Assembly: GCF_001005315.1 (NCBI RefSeq)
Contig: NZ_LBMG01000005.1
Coordinates: forward strand, 112,637-176,636
DNA: 64,000 nt
DNA from: Kordia jejudonensis
Lineage (GTDB): Bacteria > Bacteroidota > Bacteroidia > Flavobacteriales > Flavobacteriaceae
Direction: 5' to 3'
In this document: piece by piece, positions 54,450-61,588 of the stretch
Layout of the letters: each line of letters begins with the position of its first letter
Numbering within the stretch: the first letter of the stretch is position 1
Translations under genes and position numbers: made by a program
Notes under the pieces: model-generated
Seen by the model: only the letters and a program-made list of their open reading frames with translations
Databases searched by the model: none
Told to the model about the DNA's origin: nothing

Positions 54450-54786
54450 TATTCAAATATTATCACTTACATCTGTAAAATAGTATAGACATACACCTTT
54501 CTTTGTTCACTGTAATATACATTTTACTGTTCTGCGTATATAACTTTCCTTGGGCGAAAAGCAAAGTTTATACTTTAGGTTTTAAAAAAAGTTAGTACTG
54601 AAACGTTTTTATGAAAGGTAATGGAACAATTTTTACACAAGTGACGTAGGAGCGAAGTGGAATAGTTGTGGAATTGGACAAGTATTACGAATGTCATTTT
54701 AGATTACGGATTTCCGTAAAACATTACTTGTTAATTTTTTGTATATTTATTGACTTCAATATAACTCAAAATTCAAGAATATTACT
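54450..54786. other. 337-bp intergenic region
   Basis: It contains only the right flanking direct repeat (54646-54663). No other feature is supported. Confidence 0.55.
54646..54663 (+). repeat. right flanking direct repeat
   Basis: GTAGGAGCGAAGTGGAAT, the partner of the repeat at 53719-53736, with one mismatch (C for T). Confidence 0.7.
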
Positions 54787-55737
54787 ATGGTCAAAGCTCG
54801 TGACTATTTACCTTCTGATATTAAAAGATTATTTGCGTTTTCTGGTAATCAATGTTCAAATCCCGATTGTGCAAGACCTGTCATTGCAGAGGATGGTATT
54901 ACTGTTGTTGGTAAAATTTGCCACATAGAAGCTGCAAGCTCAAAAGGACCTAGATATAGAAAAGAAATGACAGATGAAGAAAGAAGAGGATATAATAATT
55001 TAATCTTATTATGTGATGAGCATCATAGTATTATTGATAATAAAAAAAATGAAGGGAAATTTACTAAAGAATTATTGCTTGAATGGAAAGAAAATCACGT
55101 TAATGGAAATAACGATTCAGAATTAGAAATAGACGATGAAATAGTCTATAAAGCAATTGATGATATTTTATTTACAATTGAACGTTTAGAGAAGAACACT
55201 GAAAAAATTTATAGCAAAGTTAATGTTATTGAAAAAGACTTAAAGAGGATTAAAGGTGTGTCTGATCTTGATCAAATGAAAAGCCTTGTTGAAGATTACA
55301 AAGAAGAAGTAGCTTCGGGAAAGTCTGAATTTAAAGAGCTTTTTGATAAAATAAGACACTTCACATCTAATATTGATAAGATAAAACAAGAGTTATCTGA
55401 AAAACTAGATGATGGTGGATTTAAAGACGATACGGATTGGGCTACTGAACTTAAAGAAGCATATACTATGAGGCTTTTAAAAAATGACGTTTCTTTGGCA
55501 CAACAAAAAATACATGCATTTTTACTTGTTAAGGTTCAGATGGCATTTAGAAGGCACGTACTTTCAGCAATCAGAAATGGTAAGAATAAAGAAGAAATAA
55601 GATTATTAATTGATGATCAGGTTATATCAAAAGTTGGTTCTTATTTAGGTTATGATAATGTTCTTAACCTTTATGAAGATGACATTAATGGAATGCTTTA
55701 TTTTTTAACAGGAAATTGTCACATAAAATGGGTTTAA
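54787..55737 (+). CDS. ABC-3C system effector: HNH nuclease plus C-terminal domain
   Basis: A 316-residue protein. An HNH nuclease occupies 1-100 (C23, C28, H46, N71, C76, H79, H80), 71 percent identical over those 100 residues to the NACHT protein's nuclease. A coiled-coil linker (about 115-225) and a conserved-looking C-terminal domain (about 230-316) follow, as in predicted ABC-three-component (ABC-3C) effectors. The middle gene starts 1 bp after this stop. The effector should be held inactive until the ATPase senses a phage. Function is a prediction from architecture. Confidence 0.75.
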   Translation: MVKARDYLPSDIKRLFAFSGNQCSNPDCARPVIAEDGITVVGKICHIEAASSKGPRYRKEMTDEERRGYNNLILLCDEHHSIIDNKKNEGKFTKELLLEWKENHVNGNNDSELEIDDEIVYKAIDDILFTIERLEKNTEKIYSKVNVIEKDLKRIKGVSDLDQMKSLVEDYKEEVASGKSEFKELFDKIRHFTSNIDKIKQELSEKLDDGGFKDDTDWATELKEAYTMRLLKNDVSLAQQKIHAFLLVKVQMAFRRHVLSAIRNGKNKEEIRLLIDDQVISKVGSYLGYDNVLNLYEDDINGMLYFLTGNCHIKWV

Positions 55738-55738
55738 T

Positions 55739-56230
55739 ATGATTTTATACCAACCAATCTTCGATCCTTATCATTGTTCATATAGGTTTTTATTGCTACT
55801 TAATAATTTGAATAATTTGGAAATAGAAATTGATAGATTAAAAATCTATGACTTTATACTACTTTATCCAAGTTTTTTACATAAAATGAAATTGCCACAA
55901 GCATATACTTATATAAGAAAAAGTATAAAGGTAAATGAATATAATAATATTAATTCTGAAAAAAATGTTTTTGCTCAATTGAATAAAATGCATAATATTT
56001 CTTTGAATGAATTAGCTTCTACTTCAATTATTGAAAGTGAAAGATTAAAAAAAGGTTTTGTTAAAAGAACTGAGTTAGTATTGCCTGATTATCTTTTAAA
56101 ATCAATTTCTAACCAAAGTGGAGAAAAAATAAAGATTTTGAATTATATAAAAAATGATTTGAATAATATTCCTATTCATAAATTAAAAGAACGTTCAGGA
56201 CTTATTGAATACAGATATGATAAAGTTTAA
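55739..56230 (+). CDS. ABC-3C middle component
   Basis: A 163-residue protein starting MILYQPIFDPYHCSYRFLLLL, then a basic helical body (RLKIYDFILLYPSFLHKMKLP) ending KLKERSGLIEY. Its size and start resemble the middle component (possibly MC5) that links effector and ATPase in ABC-3C systems. It has no catalytic motif. It overlaps the ATPase gene by 14 nt. The call is mainly from order, size and the effector/ATPase partners. Confidence 0.65.
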   Translation: MILYQPIFDPYHCSYRFLLLLNNLNNLEIEIDRLKIYDFILLYPSFLHKMKLPQAYTYIRKSIKVNEYNNINSEKNVFAQLNKMHNISLNELASTSIIESERLKKGFVKRTELVLPDYLLKSISNQSGEKIKILNYIKNDLNNIPIHKLKERSGLIEYRYDKV

Positions 56231-58109
56231 AGTTAATAGGTTAATAATTACATCTCAAGGTAACATTGTTTATGATGAACCTTTCCATGATGGTGTAAAT
56301 ATTATCAGAGGAGAAAATGGTTCTGGAAAATCTACAATTGCTAATGCATTGTTTTATTCTATTGGTGGTGAATTTACTGATTGGCTTCCAGAAGCTTTAC
56401 AATGTGACTTTACAATTGTTGAAGTAGAAATTAATGATTCAATTTTAACATTTAAACGAGAAATTTCTGATAAGACCATGAGACCAATGCAAATTTTTCA
56501 TGGAAGTATTGATAAAGCACTTAAATCAAACTTTGATGGATGGAAAGTTTATGGTTACCGTAGATCTGAAAATAAAAAAAGTTTTAGTGAATATCTATTC
56601 AATTTTTTGAAAATACCAGAAGTAAAAACGGAACGAGGGGAAACAGTTACTTTAAATCAAATTTATCGGCTTATTTATTTAGATCAATTAAGTTCGATTA
56701 CTGCCTTATTAAATAATGAAGATTTTGATTCACCACTTATAAGAACAACGTTAGGTTCATTATTGTTTGGAACTTATGAAAACGAATTATATGATAATCA
56801 AATTAAGTACAGAAAGAAAAAGAAAATACTAGATGAAATAGACTCTGAATATAGATTTCTAAAAAAGGTATTAGATGCAACTGATACTCCAACTACAATT
56901 AAAGGTTTGAATTTATTATTAAATGAAAATAAAAAAGCTTTAAAAGAATTAGATGAAAGAATAATTAAAATTGATAATAGTGAGAAAGTCACTATGTCAA
57001 AATTAAGTACTGATTTAAATAAGATAGCTAAATCTCTGACTAATGAAAAGAAAAAATTAAAATTATCAAATGATGAAATATATAGTTTAGAGCTTAATAT
57101 TATAGATTCAGAAGAGTTTATCAAAGAATTAAATAATCGTTTGGAATCATCGGAAGAATCACTAATCATGAGAGAATATTTTTCTGAATTACCGATAAGT
57201 TATTGTCCATCTTGCCTTGAAGAATTAAAACCTGTAGATGAGAACCATTGTAAATTATGTAAAGAACCTTTATTGGACAAACAAGGTAAAGAGCGAATTG
57301 AACGAATGAAAATTGAGCTTAAAACGCAGATTAGCGAATCAGAAAGGTTACTTTTGATTAAAAGAAGTAGACTAGAAAATTTACTTTCTCAAAAGCAAAA
57401 TTTAAATTCTAAGGTAAATAGAATAGAAAAAGAATATTCAAATTTAGTTGACAGTACAAAATCAAAAACACAAAGAGTCAAAGAAGGGCTTTTGGTTGAC
57501 AAAGGATTTGTTCTGTCAATTATAGCAGATCTCGAAGATAAACTAATAAATGTTGAAAAGTACAATTTTTTAGGAGATAGGTTAAAAAGTCTCTCTGGAG
57601 AAGTTACTCTATTGAAAACAAAAATAGATCAACTTGAAGATGAATTAAAAACAAGAGAACAGGAAGCGAGAAGAAGTGTTCAAGAGTTTGCTCTAGAATT
57701 ATTGCATAAGGAAGGTGGATATGAAAAGTTTTTTGAAACATCGAGTTATGTAAAACTTGATTTTGTAAAAAATAGTTATTACTTAAACAATAGAAATCAC
57801 TTTTCAGCTAGTTCAATGGTATATCTAAAAAATGCCATCAGATTTGCTATATTCTTTGCTTCTTTAAAACATGACTATTTTAGATATCCAAGATTTATTA
57901 TTTGTGATAATATGGAAGATAAGGGAATGAACCCAGAAAGAAGTCATATTTTTCAAAGAAACATTGTTGAATTATCTAAGACTTATGATAACAAAGAGTA
58001 TCAAATAATTTTCACGACTTCCATGATAGATTCGTCATTAAATATAAATGAATATACTGTTGGAGAAGAATATAACCCTAACAATAAGTCTTTGAATTTT
58101 AGAAGTTAA
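56217..58109 (+). CDS. ABC-3C SMC/Rad50-like ATPase with zinc-ribbon coiled coil
   Basis: A 630-residue ATPase: Walker A GENGSGKST (32-40), a long coiled coil with C330-P-S-C333 and C345-K-L-C348 forming a zinc-binding hinge, SASSMVYLK in the signature position, and Walker B with D564 and a likely catalytic E567 (CDNMED). This fits the Rad50-like ATPase of ABC-3C systems, proposed to detect foreign DNA or phage replication. The ATG at 56217 is preferred over an in-frame TTG at 56205. Very A/T-rich (12 G+C of 60 at 57001-57060). Confidence 0.8.
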   Translation: MIKFKVNRLIITSQGNIVYDEPFHDGVNIIRGENGSGKSTIANALFYSIGGEFTDWLPEALQCDFTIVEVEINDSILTFKREISDKTMRPMQIFHGSIDKALKSNFDGWKVYGYRRSENKKSFSEYLFNFLKIPEVKTERGETVTLNQIYRLIYLDQLSSITALLNNEDFDSPLIRTTLGSLLFGTYENELYDNQIKYRKKKKILDEIDSEYRFLKKVLDATDTPTTIKGLNLLLNENKKALKELDERIIKIDNSEKVTMSKLSTDLNKIAKSLTNEKKKLKLSNDEIYSLELNIIDSEEFIKELNNRLESSEESLIMREYFSELPISYCPSCLEELKPVDENHCKLCKEPLLDKQGKERIERMKIELKTQISESERLLLIKRSRLENLLSQKQNLNSKVNRIEKEYSNLVDSTKSKTQRVKEGLLVDKGFVLSIIADLEDKLINVEKYNFLGDRLKSLSGEVTLLKTKIDQLEDELKTREQEARRSVQEFALELLHKEGGYEKFFETSSYVKLDFVKNSYYLNNRNHFSASSMVYLKNAIRFAIFFASLKHDYFRYPRFIICDNMEDKGMNPERSHIFQRNIVELSKTYDNKEYQIIFTTSMIDSSLNINEYTVGEEYNPNNKSLNFRS

Positions 58110-58117
58110 ATCTGTAA

Positions 58118-58315
58118 TTACTCAAACTTCCCAGTTCCATAATTAACACGTTTCTTAAAATCTATAATCTCATCTTTAAGTTTCTTATTAGCATTTTCAA
58201 TAAGTTCATTTTGAATTTTCATAATGCGCAACAAATCATGAATTGCGTTCAAATTATCTAATTGTGTATAAACGATTTTCTCTAAGTCTGCTTTTGTATA
58301 TTTAGGATATGGCAT
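58118..58315 (-). CDS. small coiled-coil protein next to the ABC-3C locus
   Basis: A 65-residue, mostly helical protein (YTKADLEKIVYTQLDNLNAIHDLLRIM, then NANKKLKDEIIDFKKRVN), without signal or membrane segment. It ends 8 bp from the ABC-3C ATPase stop, convergent with it, and is divergent from the XRE regulator. An accessory or antitoxin-like role is possible but not shown. Family unknown. Confidence 0.55.
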   Translation of the reverse strand: MPYPKYTKADLEKIVYTQLDNLNAIHDLLRIMKIQNELIENANKKLKDEIIDFKKRVNYGTGKFE

Positions 58316-58337
58316 TGTTCTTGTTTTATGATTAAAT

Positions 58338-58407
58338 ATTCCGATTATCAGAACAAATATATTGAAAAACGGATAAAATAAAAATTAAAAGTTCATAAAA
58401 TCGGAAT
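58338..58407. promoter_or_regulatory. dispersed dyad in the divergent promoter of the XRE gene
   Basis: ATTCCGAT at 58338-58345 and ATCGGAAT at 58400-58407 are exact inverted copies. They flank the divergent start region of the coiled-coil and XRE genes and could be operator half-sites; no -7 match is clear. Confidence 0.4.
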
Positions 58408-58452
58408 AATTTATCTTATTATGTAAATTTATGTTCTTAAAATCAGACAATA

Positions 58453-58674
58453 ATGACTGAATTAGGTTTGTTCTTATCAAAGAAATCAGTGAATCGTTCC
58501 GATGTCGCTAGAAAAACAGGAATCAGTAAAACTAGACTTAGTGAACTAGCCAACAATCAGAAAACTAAGCTTAGAGCAGATGAATTATATTTAATTGCTT
58601 TAGCTATTGACGTTGATCCTTGTGATATCTTCAAAGAAATTTGCAAAGAACTCAAATTAAAAGACGAAGAATAA
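58453..58674 (+). CDS. XRE/Cro-CI family DNA-binding protein
   Basis: A 73-residue protein that is one helix-turn-helix: LFLSKKSVNRSDVARKTGISKTRLSELANN with the recognition helix near 24-32, and a C-terminal tail ending KELKLKDEE. Such proteins often repress a neighbouring mobile or defence locus. It lies right after the ABC-3C operon and divergent from the coiled-coil gene, so it is a plausible regulator of them. The dyad upstream may be its operator. Confidence 0.85.
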   Translation: MTELGLFLSKKSVNRSDVARKTGISKTRLSELANNQKTKLRADELYLIALAIDVDPCDIFKEICKELKLKDEE

Positions 58675-59470
58675 ATTTCAATCGAAACTTTAGCGACCTC
58701 AGAAAACTTTGGTCAAAACAATAGGCGAGTGAGCGTCCATATTTTAGAGATGAAGCAGCATTGTTGTTGAGAACTCTATATTTTAATTGAAATTCACAAT
58801 AATCTAAAGAACTATAAACGCTTCTAAAATATAGCGAACGAGCCGTAATTGTTTCCAAAGTTTTATGAAGTCTTGATTTTTGTTTCTTTTTATCAAGAAA
58901 AAGACAAAATAAAAAACTACCAAAGGTTCTTATCAAAACTCAAAAGCTATTTAACATAACGAAAAGCCAAAAAGGTTTTTGTAAAACGAATAGTGAGCAT
59001 ATTTATATAAAATTCTTTGCAAAAAATTTTTATAAGTATGCGGCAAGCTAACGTACAGGTTATAAAACTTTTTCTAACGAAATGTTTCTAATACATAGAA
59101 TGTTGTATAGAATTTCTAAAGTAGCTTTTGTGCGGCTGGAAAGCGTTGGAAAATTGCGTATAAAATAAATTGTAATAACAATTTGATTTTATGAAAGCAA
59201 TAAAGCATTTGCGCGCGGCAATTTTGCATAACGACAAATTATTGGACAAAATTTTCTCTAGCGAAGCGTTCCTATTAAATAAGGTTCATGACCCAAGCAC
59301 AATGATTCTAGTAGCAACTACAAAGGTTCTGGGATATTTAGCATAATATCATTATGGTTTACAAATACGCTGATTATCCTACTTTACGATATATGGTGTT
59401 TGTATCATAATTTATATTATGTTAAATAGAATATTTTAATACAGGAAAGAACTGTACCACTATTTGAACC
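58675..59470. other. 796-bp non-coding region with several dyads
   Basis: A long imperfect inverted repeat (58696-58756 against 58820-58871), a dyad around 59086-59112 (TTCTAATACA to TGTATAGAA) and a strong dyad at 59160-59192 (ATAAAATAAATTGT, then ACAATTTGATTTTAT) lie here. I see no gene I can support; a 285-bp minus-strand frame at the left is probably spurious. Confidence 0.6.
58696..58871. repeat. long imperfect inverted repeat after the XRE gene
   Basis: The left arm ACCTCAGAAAACTTTGG...CCATATTTTAGAGATGAAGC aligns with the reverse complement of the right arm (ACTTCATAAAACTTTGG...CTATATTTTAGAAGC), about 50-60 nt per arm with a few gaps. It could fold into a long stem, like a small non-autonomous element or recombination site. 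Confidence 0.65.
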
Positions 59471-60190
59471 CTACTCAGCTAGTTCTTGTAAATCCCGATG
59501 ATAACCAATTAAATCATTTTTTAATGCTGAAATAATCTGCCCATATCCATTTACATATAAAAAACGCAACGAAGCAATTCTTGCTTTATGCAGTTTGTTG
59601 TTTCGTAAATAATTTATACAATCATTTGTGCAAACCAAATCTGTAATGAAATCCGCATACCAATCTTGTGTGCGTTCTATTTCTTTTAAATTATCTGTAA
59701 TGGTTGTAAAAATTAAACGTTCTACAGCTTTTATCTCTTCCAAGTAAATTTTATATGCAGAATTCAGATTCAACAATTTTTCAGTCGCTTTGGAATCATT
59801 CAATTTTGCGTTGTCAATCATATCAATGACATGTGTATCGGTGTCCATCGTATTGACTTGAAATAGCAATGTTCCCAAAAGACTACCACCTTGTAACTTG
59901 TCTTTATCGTGCTTTTTTCCTAAAAAATTCAAATAATTATTTTGCAACGTATCCAATCTTCTTTGATAGTTTTCGATAGCCGCAATATCTTTCTCCAATT
60001 GTTTAATTATGTTCTTTTGCAACTCTTCATTGGCACTATTCAATTGTTTTCGTTGATTCCAATTGTTGATTCCAACCGCAATCAGAATTCCAATAACGAC
60101 CAAAATAATTTCGCCAAATGCGTACTTTAGGTATTTCTTAATATTCTTTCCTCCCATTAATTTTGAACGTTCTTTATTGAAAAATTTCAT
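59471..60190 (-). CDS. DUF6090 family membrane protein
   Basis: A 239-residue protein. YAFGEIILVVIGILIAVGINNWN (about 28-50) is the single membrane segment that defines DUF6090. A periplasmic coiled-coil and helical region follows. This family is very common in Bacteroidota and often occurs in many paralogues; its role is unknown. It is divergent from the efflux pump gene. Confidence 0.85.
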   Translation of the reverse strand: MKFFNKERSKLMGGKNIKKYLKYAFGEIILVVIGILIAVGINNWNQRKQLNSANEELQKNIIKQLEKDIAAIENYQRRLDTLQNNYLNFLGKKHDKDKLQGGSLLGTLLFQVNTMDTDTHVIDMIDNAKLNDSKATEKLLNLNSAYKIYLEEIKAVERLIFTTITDNLKEIERTQDWYADFITDLVCTNDCINYLRNNKLHKARIASLRFLYVNGYGQIISALKNDLIGYHRDLQELAE

Positions 60191-60302
60191 AGCTGCATTT
60201 AAAAAAAACTAAGATAGTAAAATCAATTGGAAGCTATTTTCATTTACAAAGAATATGTGTAGAATAAAAGCTATTTTATAACATAAAAACTCTTTTTAGC
60301 TG

Positions 60303-60310
60303 TATTTTTG
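60303..60310 (+). promoter_or_regulatory. -7 element for the Bcr/CflA efflux gene
   Basis: TATTTTTG matches TAnnTTTG exactly and lies 5 nt before the ATG at 60315, so transcription would begin essentially at the start codon. Confidence 0.5.
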
Positions 60311-60314
60311 CACG

Positions 60315-61529
60315 ATGCAATCAAAACCCCAATCGCAAACAGAATTTATCATCCTAATGGCGTCATTAATGTCAATTGTAGCCTTATCAATTGATGCCAT
60401 TTTACCAGCTTTAACAGCAATTGGAATTTCTGTCGGTATCGAACAATCAACTGACAATCAGTTATTAATAACAATGATTTTCTTAGGATTAGGTTTCGGA
60501 CAATTGCTCTTTGGGCCACTATCTGATAGTATTGGACGAAAACCCGTCATCTACATCGGATTTTTAGTATTTGTCGCCGCAAGTATGCTTTGTGTATTTG
60601 CTACAAACGTAGAAATGATGATTGTTGGACGCATCTTACAAGGAATCGGTCTATCAGCACCACGAACCATCAGTATTGCCATGGTTCGCGATAGTTTTAG
60701 TGGCGATTACATGGCAAAAATCATGTCGTTTATTGTCGCTATTTTCATTCTGGTGCCCGTAATTGCTCCTGCACTTGGAAAACTCATGCTCGATACTTTT
60801 GGTTGGCGTTCCATCTTTAACGGTCAACTGCTATTTGGTGCATTTGTCATGATTTGGCTCTGGAAAAGACAACCTGAAACATTAGATCCAAACCATAAAA
60901 TAAAATTATCTAAAGCAATATTTTTAAATGGTTTTAAAGAATTTATGAAGTTCAAATCATCTATTGCTTTTACATTAATTTCAGGACTTATTACAGGTTC
61001 ATTTATGGTATATATTAGTGCTTCGCAACATATTTTTCAAGTTCAATACAACATGGTTGACGAATTTCCGTATCTATTTGCTGCAATGGCGATTTCTGTC
61101 GGATTTGCAACATTTCTAAACGGAAATTTTGTCTTAAAATATGGAATGTACACCTTGGTCAAGACATTTATGGTGCTATTTACGTCAATTTCATTGCTGT
61201 ATCTTATCATTTTCTTTGGACAGCCAAATCCTAATGTATATATATTATTGACGTTTTTCGGATTGCAATTTTTCTCCATCGGTTTCCTTTTCGGGAATTT
61301 ACGCTCGTTAGCCATGCAACCGTTGGGACATATTGCAGGAGTTGGCGCCGCTATAAACGGTTTTGTTTCTACCATAATGGCCGTTCCTATTGCAACCTAT
61401 ATTGGAAGTTTTGTAAAAACAACGGCTTCTCCTCTATTTGCAGGGTTCTTCATTTGTGGAAGCTGTTCCTTACTGATTCTTTGGGTTTTAAAGAGAAAAA
61501 CAAAAAATTTGACGCTACAGACTTCATAG
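60315..61529 (+). CDS. Bcr/CflA-type MFS multidrug exporter
   Basis: A 404-residue MFS transporter with twelve hydrophobic segments. Motif A reads GPLSDSIGRKPVIYIG after the second segment; LPALTAIGISVG and GRILQGIGLSAPRTISIAMVRD are Bcr/CflA hallmarks. It probably extrudes drugs or metabolites using the proton gradient; no substrate can be inferred. A promoter element immediately before the start implies leaderless translation. It precedes the haloperoxidase gene by 59 bp. Confidence 0.9.
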   Translation: MQSKPQSQTEFIILMASLMSIVALSIDAILPALTAIGISVGIEQSTDNQLLITMIFLGLGFGQLLFGPLSDSIGRKPVIYIGFLVFVAASMLCVFATNVEMMIVGRILQGIGLSAPRTISIAMVRDSFSGDYMAKIMSFIVAIFILVPVIAPALGKLMLDTFGWRSIFNGQLLFGAFVMIWLWKRQPETLDPNHKIKLSKAIFLNGFKEFMKFKSSIAFTLISGLITGSFMVYISASQHIFQVQYNMVDEFPYLFAAMAISVGFATFLNGNFVLKYGMYTLVKTFMVLFTSISLLYLIIFFGQPNPNVYILLTFFGLQFFSIGFLFGNLRSLAMQPLGHIAGVGAAINGFVSTIMAVPIATYIGSFVKTTASPLFAGFFICGSCSLLILWVLKRKTKNLTLQTS

Positions 61530-61588
61530 CTTGTTTATACACAATCTTTTAGCTAAATTTACCGCAATAACCCTCGATTCCAATAAAA

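Noticed and set aside
56205..56216. TTG start for the ABC-3C ATPase
   Set aside because: An ATG four codons later gives the usual N-terminus directly before the first strand.
58652..58936. 94-residue minus frame after the XRE gene
   Set aside because: It covers the long inverted repeat and low-complexity sequence and has no domain; likely chance.
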